Below, piece by piece: positions 16,192 to 24,183 of a DNA stretch of 64,000 nucleotides. Numbering within the stretch: position 1 is the first letter of the stretch; every line of letters begins with the position of its first letter. The notes under the pieces were generated by a model. That model saw nothing but the letters and a program-made list of their open reading frames with translations. It ran no database searches and was not told the DNA's origin. Origin of the DNA: Ktedonobacter robiniae. GTDB taxonomy: Bacteria; Chloroflexota; Ktedonobacteria; Ktedonobacterales; Ktedonobacteraceae. Where the stretch lies: the NCBI RefSeq assembly GCF_016587375.1, contig NZ_BNJG01000002.1, positions 124,001 to 188,000 on the forward strand, in the 5' to 3' direction. The translations under genes and the position numbers were made by a program.

Positions 16192-16218
16192 CGATTCCAC
16201 GCGGTATCGCGATTAGCC
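16192..16218 (-). repeat. Right terminal inverted repeat of the transposon
   Basis: Ends GCGATTAGCC at 16218, directly followed by the duplicated target GTTCTTTT at 16219-16226. Confidence 0.9.
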
Positions 16219-16226
16219 GTTCTTTT

Positions 16227-16480
16227 CCACCTCCCGCCCGGCCGTTGCGAAGCAGGTTTTCTCGGAGCTCAGCGAGCGGGAAATGGAAATGCTGACTCTG
16301 ATGGCTCAGGGCCAGAGCAACCAGGAGATTGCTGATTTGCTGGGGCTTACACTGAAAACGGTGCGCAACCATGTCTCCAACATCCTCAGCAAGATGCAGG
16401 TGGCAGACCGGGTACAGGCAGTGATCCGGGCGAGGGAAGCCGGATTAGGCCAGGTGGGAGAGGATCGTAGGCTGCGATGA
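16227..16480 (+). pseudogene. NarL-type response regulator, 3' part (LuxR HTH)
   Basis: Continues the receiver fragment of 8464-8887: VFSELSEREMEMLTLMAQGQ, then NQEIADLLGLTLKTVRNHVS and NILSKMQVADRVQAVIRA. The helix-turn-helix is intact but has no ribosome site; an ATG at 16283 would start inside the domain. Confidence 0.92.
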
Positions 16481-16729
16481 AGATCCTTCCATGGTTCACC
16501 AGTACATCCGATCGGTATTGCCGTTTCTCGTTACAAATTCCCCATTCGCGGCGGAAGAGTCGCTTCACATGTTTATTACTACTGAGGAGCAGATATGGTA
16601 TACTAGCTTTATCTATGATCTTTATTGCAATAGAGTCGCAAAAGGGGATCACCAGGCTGGAACAGATCGTAGCGGTTGCGCCCGAAATAATTGGAACAGT
16701 GGTCATTGTTCCTGCGGAGGTTTGCCAAG

Positions 16730-16936
16730 ATGGCAGAAACAGCAGAGGATGCCGCAAACTGGCGTCTTACCGAGGAGGAGAAAAGAGCGTTGGTTCCTTA
16801 CACGGCAGCCGTGCTGCTCTTTGCAGCGGCTCTTGATGGATTTTCAAATGATCCTGTTCGCCAGTTGCTGAGTCGACCACCCTTTCTCCAACTCAGTGAG
16901 TGGCTCCTGGCACATCCAGAAGCAATACGAAGCTAG
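16730..16936 (+). CDS. Small hypothetical protein
   Basis: 68 residues from an ATG with GCGGAGG upstream: MAETAEDAANWRLTEEEKR, a hydrophobic helix VPYTAAVLLFAAALDGF and a helical tail (LLSRPPFLQLSEWLLAHPEA). Reads as a soluble helical protein; family not recognised. Confidence 0.45.
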   Translation: MAETAEDAANWRLTEEEKRALVPYTAAVLLFAAALDGFSNDPVRQLLSRPPFLQLSEWLLAHPEAIRS

Positions 16937-17529
16937 TCGGAACTTGAGTTAGCATCTTCTCACTTCTCACAAGTTGGTAGCAATTCGCGCACATTTTCAG
17001 AGAACCATCTTTCCTCGAATCGTTGTCCTCTCAAAGCAATGGATGCCCGCTGAATGAGCACATTTTGGGGAAAGATACCAACGATGATCGACTTGTTCTT
17101 GGAAACAAGATGACGAGCACATTATTTACAACATTTCCTCTTGATACCTTAGATGTGGAGCGGCTTCTCCAATGGAAAATGGTTGAGCTGATCACTCTTC
17201 GCACCGCTTGACCACTCTTCACTCTAAAATCGGGTCTTGGTCACTTTCGGTGGAAAAACACAGCAAAAGATCACTGTAGAAGCCACCCAAGCTCTCTCTT
17301 TTCAATTGATGATGAGCTTTTCCACCGAAAATGAACAAGAGCCTTAAAAACCGTCGAACATTCGCACTATTTACCAGCACAGCCATTGGCAGCAGATCAA
17401 GCCGCTCCACAAGCGAACATGTGCACACCATTTTTGTCAATTCGGCACGGGAGAAGGCAGGCAAATTGAAGATACTGTTAGCGCCAGCAATCTTTGCGAG
17501 AGAAGGCTATTTTGTTGTAGTATAGACGT
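16937..17529. other. Intergenic with a small inverted-repeat element
   Basis: No coding pattern recognised. Contains the 112-bp element at 17232-17343 and an A+T-rich stretch (TTTTGTTGTAGTATAG near 17510) that could serve as the promoter of the YdeI-like gene. Confidence 0.4.
17232..17343. mobile_element. MITE-like inverted-repeat element
   Basis: Ends are imperfect inverted repeats of about 26 bp: GGGTCTTGGTCACTTTCGG on the left, and on the right the reverse complement reads GGCTCTTGTTCATTTTCGG. Both continue TGGAAAA. The 60-bp interior has no coding capacity. Could be a deleted insertion sequence. Confidence 0.55.
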
Positions 17530-17799
17530 ATGACTATGACTAACAATGAAATCTCCGGTGGTATTGTCCACGAATTGCCAGAGGACTTACGAGAAATCCT
17601 CGCTTCTGACGCGGAGGCGAGAGCCTCATGGGAGGATCTTACGCCTCTTGCGCGCAATGAATGGATATGCTGGACGATCTCCGTGAAAAAACCAGAAACC
17701 AGAAGGCAGCACGTTGAAAGGGTGCGCACGCAACTCAAAGAGGGCATGCGCCGACCTTGTTGTTGGATGGCTGTATTCACCGCACGGACAAGTCAATAA
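17530..17799 (+). CDS. YdeI/OmpD-associated family protein (3' frameshift)
   Basis: Matches the short C-terminal module of the YdeI family: HELPEDLREILASDAEAR, WEDLTPLARNEWICWT and ERVRTQLKEGMRRPCCW. The family usually continues G-C-x-H-R; here that reading (GCIHRTDK) lies in another frame just after CCW, so one base has probably been lost near 17770 and the last dozen residues are altered. Function of the family is poorly known (linked to stress and bacteriocin resistance by some annotations). Confidence 0.75.
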   Translation: MTMTNNEISGGIVHELPEDLREILASDAEARASWEDLTPLARNEWICWTISVKKPETRRQHVERVRTQLKEGMRRPCCWMAVFTARTSQ

Positions 17800-17835
17800 G
17801 CCCGTCGGTGCAGTGGGTGCTCGATAAACAATCTA

Positions 17836-17861
17836 AAAAGTCATCATAAATGATGACTTTT
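17836..17861. terminator. Bidirectional terminator
   Basis: AAAAGTCATCA, loop TAAA, TGATGACTTTT. Lies between convergent genes ending at 17799 (+) and 17875 (-) and has A-run/T-run on both sides. Confidence 0.8.
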
Positions 17862-17874
17862 ATAGAATAAGGGC

Positions 17875-18276
17875 TCATTTTGCTTTTGACTTGTTCAGCA
17901 CCACAGCTTCCAGAATGAGTGCTTTTAACGCGGCCTCATTGATGGTGTCATCTTCGTGAAAGTCGATTGCACGAACTTTTTTGCTATCTAGGCGCGTGTT
18001 AAAGAGCTTTTGCGGATCTTTCATCTGAGCACCCTTGGGGAATGTTAACCTTACGGCATTCTTGAGAGTATCGCAAAAGCAGAGTATTCCATCATGAGAC
18101 CACACGGGGACTCCCTCGGGTCTTGAAGGCTTTTTCCACTTCACTTCTTCAACTAAGGCAGGATCAGCTTGCTTGATTAAAGCGCGCAGCCGTGACAACA
18201 TCTCACCCCGCCAATCGTCATACTTTTTGACTATGATGTTTATCTGCTGAGCAGCAGACGTGTCTTCCATATGCAC
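17875..18276 (-). CDS. DUF1801 (YdhG-like) domain protein
   Basis: 133 residues, normal length. Typical motifs: DDWRGEMLSRLRALIKQADP, EEVKWKKPS, GVPVWSHDGILCFCDTLKN, VRLTFPKGAQMKDPQKLFN and the closing DEDxIN-like stretch. Family of small alpha/beta proteins with unknown role, common in soil bacteria. ATG with GAAAGAGGTGCAT upstream. Confidence 0.85.
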   Translation of the reverse strand: MHMEDTSAAQQINIIVKKYDDWRGEMLSRLRALIKQADPALVEEVKWKKPSRPEGVPVWSHDGILCFCDTLKNAVRLTFPKGAQMKDPQKLFNTRLDSKKVRAIDFHEDDTINEAALKALILEAVVLNKSKAK

Positions 18277-18834
18277 CTCTTTCTCTTATAGTTGCTACAG
18301 CATTCTATCATTACCATCTTTCTTTGTGGTTTGAAAGAGACCGAGCTCATGGGGTTGGCGAACTGGCGAACCCGATCCGGGATGCGGGATCGGTACCTTC
18401 CTTTCCTCCTTCCAATTTACAAAATCTCAGTGAAAGAAGCTAGATGAGAAGCGGCTTTCCAAGAAACATGAGTTCCTATGCTCAAGATTGGGGTCTGCCC
18501 ACGGGATGCGCAACGAGATGTAGCTCAGCATTAATTTGGCTTGAGAGTGTTCTTCGCTGCCCTCTCGTTTTCATAAAGCAGAGGTTTTCTGATCCTTTAC
18601 CAGCAAAAAGCCGGAGCGTGAAACGACCTGTGAAGACACCTCAATCAAAAACACATCTCGTTGCGTATCCCGTGGGCAGATCCACTTTTCGCGTCATTTA
18701 CCAGAAGCTCTAAAACTGCGGAGAAGTTGGAGTTTACAGAGCAACGAGAGGAATAAACTATGCAGATTATGGGGTTCTATTACCTGAAAGGCGATCACGC
18801 CTTTCAGCCAAAGTAATGTCGAGAGGTTATTTGC
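18277..18834. other. Intergenic, no confident gene
   Basis: Contains a short inverted repeat around 18375-18395 (CCGATCC / GGATCGG) and a plus-strand frame at 18444-18713 with no recognisable pattern or ribosome site. The final part holds the leader of the PPOX gene with a GGCGATCACGCC hairpin near 18790. Confidence 0.4.
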
Positions 18835-19221
18835 ATGGCCGATTTGAATAGTCCCAAAGTTCAGAAGATACTCAACTCGAAAGCGTTCGCGCATCTTGCA
18901 ACAATTGGCGCTAAGGGAGAGCCAAATTCATCAGTGATGTGGTTTTTGTGGGATGAGGAATACATCAAGTTTACCCATACCACTGAACGTCAGAAATATC
19001 AGAATCTCAAGCGTGATCCGCGTGTGGCTATCACGATTACTGACCCCGATGACCCCTACACTTATGCCGAGTTTCGTGGGGTGGTTGATAAGATCGAGGA
19101 AGATCCCACTGGAGCCTTTTACAATACCCTGGCAGAAAAGTATGGCTCCTCCTCGCGCTATCGTGGCGATCCGCGTGTGGTTTTGTGCGTAAAGGTTGAC
19201 CGCATCCTGGGGTACGTGTAG
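18835..19221 (+). CDS. PPOX-class F420-dependent (or flavin) oxidoreductase
   Basis: 128 residues of the pyridoxamine-phosphate-oxidase-like split-barrel superfamily: FAHLATIGAKGEPNSSVMWF, then HTTERQKYQNLKRDPRVAIT, DPDDPYTYAEFRGVV and a basic tail. The TIGR03618-type arrangement with R-K-xx-NL-xx-DPR is typical of F420-dependent members in actinobacteria and Chloroflexota. Two LLM-type F420 enzymes also occur in this window, which fits an F420-using host. Followed by a strong terminator. Confidence 0.88.
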   Translation: MADLNSPKVQKILNSKAFAHLATIGAKGEPNSSVMWFLWDEEYIKFTHTTERQKYQNLKRDPRVAITITDPDDPYTYAEFRGVVDKIEEDPTGAFYNTLAEKYGSSSRYRGDPRVVLCVKVDRILGYV

Positions 19222-19234
19222 GCGGTACTGCTCT

Positions 19235-19293
19235 CTCGTGTCTGCAACTTCTGCAACTGGCTGGTTGCAGAAGTTGCAGACACGAGTTTTTTT
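19235..19293 (+). terminator. Rho-independent terminator of the PPOX gene
   Basis: A perfect 23-bp stem (19235-19257 with 19264-19286), 6-base loop and seven T immediately after. Unusually long for a terminator. Confidence 0.92.
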
Positions 19294-19497
19294 AGATGCA
19301 ATTGCCCTGACACATACCTATACATCTTTCTCATGCATCTCACCTATCCATCGATCAGGGAAACACAGAAGCACTGCTTCTTGAACAATATGCCCCGTCA
19401 TGCAGAAGACACGCCCTGACTGGGATCTCACTCAACCCAGCCTGCGCGAAAACTAGAAAGGCGACAAGACCTTGCATCATCCCTACAAGGCAGCCAG

Positions 19498-19576
19498 GCA
19501 ATAAGCTTATAGAGAAAGAGGATGCCCCCCCTGGCTTCATCAGGGGGGGCATCCTCTTTCTCTATAAGCTTATTGC
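19498..19576. repeat. Perfect 36-bp stem hairpin
   Basis: Arms 19498-19533 and 19541-19576 are exact reverse complements, with a 7-base loop (GCTTCAT). It lies four bases downstream of the stop of the minus-strand LLM gene and holds a run of seven C/G. No T-run; might act as a terminator or an mRNA 3' stabiliser, or be the relic of an insertion. Confidence 0.9.
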
Positions 19577-19579
19577 AAC

Positions 19580-20452
19580 TTATTCGCGGAGTGCGTATTT
19601 GTACCAGGTGTCGCGTCCTCGCTGGAGGCCAGTTCGCACATCTTCTGGATCGGTCTCAGGCCAGACGCTTTGCAGGCACCAACTCACGCCCGCGTCCTTG
19701 TAGTCGATTAAAAGCGCCTGAGCATCCTCATCATCATATGCGGCAAAGACATTGCTACTTACGACTATATCCAGTGGTAGATCGGATTCACGGTGCTCAT
19801 CCATAAAGGCTCGCAACTGGACAACCTCTTCTGGCAAGATTTCTCCTAAGGTTCCATCTTCGCGTTGGGCAAAGGCATTCACACCATCCCAACGCGCGGC
19901 ACGGAGCATAGGTCCCTTTCGCGGCCAGGTTCCAGCTATCCAGACTGGAATGCGCGGCTGCTGGAGAGGAGTGGGTAGGAAGGTGATCTCCTGCACCTGG
20001 TAATGTTCGCCACTGTAGCTAAACGGCTCTCCGCTCCATAAACCATTCAGGATATCCAGGCTTTCGTCGAGCAATTTGGCACGTGTGCGACTGTCTTGCT
20101 CCTCACCAAAATGGGTAAAGCCCTTATCACCCTCGTCGCCAGCACCTACGCCAAGAATCAAGCGGCCACCAGACAGGCGATCCAACGTGGCCGTTTCGCG
20201 CGCGACCTTCCAGGGGCGGCGGCGCGTCAGAGCCGTAACCATGGTACCGATGTGAATGCGCTCGGTGTTCAACGCGAGGGCCGTTAGCGCGATCCAAGGG
20301 TCACATACCTCCTGGCTATCGGCCTGGTAGTGGAGTGTGTCCCAGAGAAAGATACCATCCCAGCCATCCCTTTCCGCCAGAAGCGCCAGGTCAACCAGCG
20401 TAGCAATATCACTATATCTGCCGACATTGGGCAGCGCCAGACCAAATCGCAT
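19580..20452 (-). CDS. LLM-class F420-dependent oxidoreductase
   Basis: Luciferase-like monooxygenase fold, about 290 residues from ATG 20452 (MRFGLALPNVGRYSDIATL), with GGAAGGAAA upstream. Family motifs: AERDGWDGIFLWDTLHY, IHIGTMVTALTRRRPWKVA, RLSGGRLILGVGAGDEGDKG, IPVWIAGTWPRKGPMLRAAR. An extended frame to 20647 runs through the 52-bp palindrome and is not family-like, so it was rejected as start. A small ORF at 20634-20837 precedes it on the same strand. Substrate unknown. Confidence 0.9.
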   Translation of the reverse strand: MRFGLALPNVGRYSDIATLVDLALLAERDGWDGIFLWDTLHYQADSQEVCDPWIALTALALNTERIHIGTMVTALTRRRPWKVARETATLDRLSGGRLILGVGAGDEGDKGFTHFGEEQDSRTRAKLLDESLDILNGLWSGEPFSYSGEHYQVQEITFLPTPLQQPRIPVWIAGTWPRKGPMLRAARWDGVNAFAQREDGTLGEILPEEVVQLRAFMDEHRESDLPLDIVVSSNVFAAYDDEDAQALLIDYKDAGVSWCLQSVWPETDPEDVRTGLQRGRDTWYKYALRE

Positions 20453-20531
20453 ATGAAGTTGTTTCCTTCCCGCCCTCTTAAGCGAAAACGTACTGTTATC
20501 TGTATCGAATTGCCAGAGCATACAGCAAAAA

Positions 20532-20583
20532 CCAGGGGAGGGATGCAGGGCATCCTCGAGGATGCCCTGCATCCCTCCCCTGG
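20532..20583. repeat. 52-bp perfect palindrome
   Basis: Two 26-bp arms with no loop, centred on CTCGAG at 20555-20560. It sits between the small ORF (20634-20837) and the LLM start at 20452. Confidence 0.9.
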
Positions 20584-20633
20584 CAATCTCCCACTTAGCC
20601 TTGGGAAGATGTTGGTGGCGAAAGGACCACCAC

Positions 20634-20837
20634 TTACCGATCGACAATCTCCACTCCTGGATGGAGTTGGATTTCGTACGACCGGCTATTGATCATACCC
20701 ACTACCTGGGCATTATCTCCAGTACTTGAGAGAGGGACCCATTCTCTTCCTTGCTCGGACAGAGATGCCAAATACTCAATCTCCCATGGCAAGGAAATGT
20801 GGACTGTCACTCCCTCTTGCCTCTTCATCAACCGCAT
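20634..20837 (-). CDS. Small hypothetical protein upstream of the LLM gene
   Basis: 67 residues beginning MRLMKRQEGVTVHISLPWE and ending LHPGVEIVDR. A near-perfect AAGGAGG lies 4 bases before the ATG at 20837, which strongly supports translation. The sequence looks like a compact beta-strand protein; no family recognised. Same strand as the LLM gene, 180 bp upstream, probably one transcript. Confidence 0.55.
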   Translation of the reverse strand: MRLMKRQEGVTVHISLPWEIEYLASLSEQGREWVPLSSTGDNAQVVGMINSRSYEIQLHPGVEIVDR

Positions 20838-21199
20838 GAGCCCTCCTTGTTCCATAGCCCCCCCTTATTGTACCGCATTCGACGCCTCGCCTGACGCTCC
20901 TTTTCCTCAGCCCAAACCCACGACTAGCAGCCATGGCAAGAATTCAGCCCCAGATCACGCGACGGCTCTGTTCAGTGAGTAAAAGGGAAGAGATGTCAGC
21001 GAACCACCGAGGTTTCCACGCCACGTTGAGAGGAAGAACCGCTGGGGATCAACACGTGAATACCTGCATCTCCCTCACATTGCCTGCTGAGTGCCGCACG
21101 AGATTTTGGCTGTCTTAGTCTGTTACAGCAACGTCTCTCTGTGATGTTCCTTGTCATGAGTAGAGCCTTCAAAACAGTCGATTACACCCAGGCGCTCGC

Positions 21200-21460
21200 G
21201 CCTTTCCGTGCACCTGGGTGATTGTTTTCCTCCCGATCATCTCGTTGAAGATCATTAAATCGAGGCAGGAGACCCCCGCATTCATGCGCGGGGAGGAATG
21301 CCCAGTCCTTTTCAGGCGCATGGGTGGCGGGGCCTGCCCTCTCCTTTCCGGTTTTCCTGTGTTGCCTAAGAAGAGATGTGTATATGTTCGCGAACAGGTC
21401 AGCACAAAGGCACTCCTCTGACTCAAGAGAAACTGTTTGTGATGCATGGATACCTGCATC
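21200..21460 (-). mobile_element. IS200/IS605-type (TnpB) 3'-end remnant
   Basis: Read on the minus strand, GCATTCCTCCCCGCGCATGA followed by ATGCGGGGGTCTCCTGCC is the stem-loop typical of the right end (and omega-RNA end) of TnpB-encoding elements. The degenerate frame before it (GKPERRGQAPPP, RLKRTGHSSPR) is like the basic tails of TnpB. No tnpB gene is present. Confidence 0.45.
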
Positions 21461-21700
21461 GGTCGAACTGTTCAGCATGCACGGATCGGCATGAGGGCCA
21501 ACGCCCTGTACGCTAGCTCAACCTGTGTACCCTTTTCCGTGTGGGGCGACTTCCTCCAGGAAGTGGCGGTTGGTTGAACCGCTTGTCACCCGTCCTAGTG
21601 GTGTTCAGGCTTGTCCTGAAGGCTAACGTATCCTTCCCTGATCCACGGGTAAGCGTGAGGAGAGATACAAGCCCCCGGCTTTATGTACGGGATCTTGATA
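21460..21700 (+). mobile_element. Possible second TnpB-type 3'-end remnant
   Basis: A short tail-like frame ending near 21577 (STCVPFSVWGDFLQEVAVG) is followed about 95 bp later by GTGAGGAGAGATACAAGCCC and CCGGCTTTATGTACGGG, which resembles the end hairpin of other TnpB elements. Evidence is by motif only. Confidence 0.3.
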
Positions 21701-22022
21701 GAGGTGAAAAGTGTGTTGTAGGATACCAATGGAGAGGCAGCGAGGAGGAGCTCCCCTCGTTCCAGGGAACTGAAGACCCCTGCCCGGCTTTTGGGTGGAC
21801 CCCTCACGGCTGATTGGGCGATGCGTGAAGGACCCCTCATACGCATCTGGGTTGATCCCTTGTACATGAATGGGTGCGCCGCATCGGCAGTTCCTTGCCT
21901 CTCTCACCGGAGCTTTGATTGCCGCTTGCCTCCTCCTGTTCACGCCAACGTCATGACGCGCCGGTTGAAGACTGAAATGACATCTTTGGGAAGAGAGAAA
22001 AGCATGATCATTTTTTCGCTTC

Positions 22023-22124
22023 AATGGCACATCAATTCTCTGAGCATGCTTCTCAGGCGGTGTCAAGGGAAAGCGAAGCGACCTTGATAGCGCCTGAGAA
22101 GCATGCTACACTCGCAGAGCCATT
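22023..22124. repeat. Imperfect 100-bp palindrome (MITE-like)
   Basis: A perfect 17-bp core stem (22043-22059 with 22091-22107) is extended inward with two mismatches and outward by AATGGC/GCCATT. The whole looks like a foldback element. Confidence 0.7.
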
Positions 22125-22282
22125 GAGGCAAAACGCCCTTCATCGGCTTGAGATTGTACCGGTACTGACACCTACACATACTCTTCTTTTCCTGGCCAAG
22201 ATCCCATACGCATCAGCCGTGGGGTCTGGTGACTAACCTTCAGGGAGACGTGGCAGAACAGAGGAGAGCCTCCCTTAGTTTT

Positions 22283-23767
22283 CTACGAAGCAGCCGTTTT
22301 TGCCTTCCGCTTGCCGTCAGTGAGGACACTCTTCCCACATTTTGCCAGGTACATCTCCATTTCGGGCGAAGGCACCAGCTTTGAAGCTAAAGCATTCGCA
22401 GATGAAGGCAGGGCTTCTTCGTTGAGCTGAGCGCGGTTCTTCACGCGCCCGAGCAGGAGGAAACTCCACGCCAGTCCAGTTCCCAGCACCGCACAACCGA
22501 TCCATAAGGCGAATCCCCATTGCTGAAGGACCAGGCCTCCCAACAGAGGACCAGCAAAGGCAGAGAGGCCCCAGGACATGCGTGCCACCCCCTGGTACAG
22601 CCCACGCTCAGTGGTAGGAGAAAGCAGAGCAACAATCGTGGCTGAGACGGGGACAAAGATGATTTCCCCGATCGTCCACACCAGAACCGAGCCAGCATAC
22701 AGAGGAAGCGAAAACAGGGAGTCAGCGAGAGCGGTCAGGCCGAATCCCGCCCCCAGGAGCAAGACCGATACCGCGAGGGCCTTGAAAGGGGCAAAACGCG
22801 TCAGCAGATGGGAGAGTGGCAGGCCAAGCAGGACCACCACGATCCCGTTGATAGAGATTACGAGGCCATAATGCGCGGCATCCAGCCCATGGAGCTGCAT
22901 ATCTGCTGGCAGCGTGGAAGAGTATTGAAAGTATATGCTTGTCAGGAAGAAAGACAGACCAGTATAGAGCAGGAAGCGACCATTCCGCCAGATTCCGGAC
23001 GTACTCGCCGCCTGTTTGAGATGAGGCACTGAATGCATGGAGGATCTGGTCGCGGTTGGACGTGTTTCCGGTAGACCGAGGAAAATCAGCAGACAAAAGA
23101 GTACGGTCCCGATGCCATCGGCGCAAAACAGGATGGTATAGCCAATATATGGGACGATGATACTTGCCAACAGGGGAGATGCGGCCATGCCCAGATTATA
23201 GGCCCAATACACCAGGCTATTGGCCTGGGCCTGGCGCGCTTGCGGAATGAGATCGGCCAGCACCGCATTCGACGCGGGGCGATACCACGAGATCCAGAAG
23301 CCCATCAGGAATGTGAGCAGCGCAATCAACCAGGTCTCCTGAATACAGGCCAGGGCAAAGGTCGTCGCGGTCAGGCCCACCAGGCCAGAAAGAATGGTGG
23401 GGCGACGTCCAATCCTATCGGCTAGCACTCCTCCAAGCAGTGCCGAGACGCACGAGCCAATCCCATAGAGTGCGACAATGGCCGACGCCTGGCTTACCAG
23501 AAGATGTCGGACGGAGACCAGGTAGAGCGATTCAAACGGGAGGACAAAGGTGGCCGTTCCATTGATCAATGTCCCAAACAGCAGGTACCAGTAGGCTCGG
23601 GGATATCCCGTGAACATCGCGAAAGCATGAAACATGGTTCGCTTTCGATGTGCCGCAGGGATTTCCTGTTTGGGCGCATCCTGTTCTTCCATCAGGGCGC
23701 GCGATTCTGCAGGCAGAACAGTCCGTCGCGAACGTGTTTGCTGTCGATCTTTCTGAGAGATCGTCAT
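22283..23767 (-). CDS. MFS transporter (drug/metabolite exporter type)
   Basis: 494 residues, 12 predicted membrane helices. The MFS signature after helix 2 (GGVLADRIGRRPTILSG) and the proline-rich helix 5 (MAASPLLASIIVPYIGY) are clear; the N-terminal 45 residues are cytoplasmic and charged. A glutamate-containing stretch (GEIIFVPVSATIVALLSP) and GVARMSWGLSAFAGPLLGG mark the second half. Likely proton-coupled efflux; substrate not predictable. Single gene with no obvious operon partner. Confidence 0.9.
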   Translation of the reverse strand: MTISQKDRQQTRSRRTVLPAESRALMEEQDAPKQEIPAAHRKRTMFHAFAMFTGYPRAYWYLLFGTLINGTATFVLPFESLYLVSVRHLLVSQASAIVALYGIGSCVSALLGGVLADRIGRRPTILSGLVGLTATTFALACIQETWLIALLTFLMGFWISWYRPASNAVLADLIPQARQAQANSLVYWAYNLGMAASPLLASIIVPYIGYTILFCADGIGTVLFCLLIFLGLPETRPTATRSSMHSVPHLKQAASTSGIWRNGRFLLYTGLSFFLTSIYFQYSSTLPADMQLHGLDAAHYGLVISINGIVVVLLGLPLSHLLTRFAPFKALAVSVLLLGAGFGLTALADSLFSLPLYAGSVLVWTIGEIIFVPVSATIVALLSPTTERGLYQGVARMSWGLSAFAGPLLGGLVLQQWGFALWIGCAVLGTGLAWSFLLLGRVKNRAQLNEEALPSSANALASKLVPSPEMEMYLAKCGKSVLTDGKRKAKTAAS

Positions 23768-24183
23768 GGGGTTGGGAACCGGGCGTAAAGCACGCTCAAA
23801 GAACGTCAGAACCCGTGTGCGATACGCCTGACGATCCGCGAAATACGCCCGACAGTGCTCTGCCCTGACACCTGCCAGTGTTCAGTAGAATCAGGCGCAG
23901 CCGCAATCAACCGCTCCAGTTCCTGGGGTTAACCGTCGTATCTCGTCCTCCGTGGATCAGCAACGATCGGACACCATAGAGTAAAAGCGCCATACCAGTA
24001 AGGATAGAAAAGCATATCCTTAAGAAAAGCGTGGGGTCAAACATCATTTCTTCACCAATCCTTCAGAGTCATCACATCCAATGAAGCATATTCTTCGTGT
24101 AAACAACATGGTGAGTGTGTACCACAACCCTCCTTCTTTGCTCTACAGAGGCAAGCAGAGAGAACACTCCCTGGTAGACCCCC
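23768..24183. other. Intergenic, no gene seen
   Basis: Upstream region of the MFS gene, probably holding its promoter. The minus-strand frame near 23930-24040 encodes a hydrophobic stretch but has no good start and was not called. Confidence 0.4.

Larger units (their letters stand above)
8888..16218. mobile_element. 7.3-kb ISL3-type transposon carrying cargo genes
   Basis: Bounded by terminal inverted repeats at 8888-8914 and 16192-16218 (25 of 27 positions identical, both starting GGCTAATCGCGATA) and flanked by the 8-bp duplication GTTCTTTT. The ISL3-type transposase gene lies at the right end on the minus strand. A normal ISL3 insertion sequence is about 1.2-1.6 kb, so roughly 6 kb are cargo: zinc-finger debris, LuxR/MalT regulator, cupredoxin, DUF6220, PadR-tail, VOC fragment and a methyltransferase chimera. 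The insertion disrupts a response-regulator gene, proving the boundaries. The clean duplication implies a single transposition of the entire unit. Confidence 0.92.
20838..22282. other. 1.4-kb gene-poor stretch with IS debris
   Basis: No intact gene. Contains two possible IS200/IS605-type 3' ends (21200-21460 and 21460-21700) and a 100-bp imperfect palindrome (22023-22124). Remaining open frames are short and pattern-free. Confidence 0.5.

Noticed and set aside
20453..20647. N-terminal extension of the LLM protein
   Set aside because: It is translated from the 52-bp palindrome and has no family similarity; ATG 20452 with a ribosome site gives the usual length.
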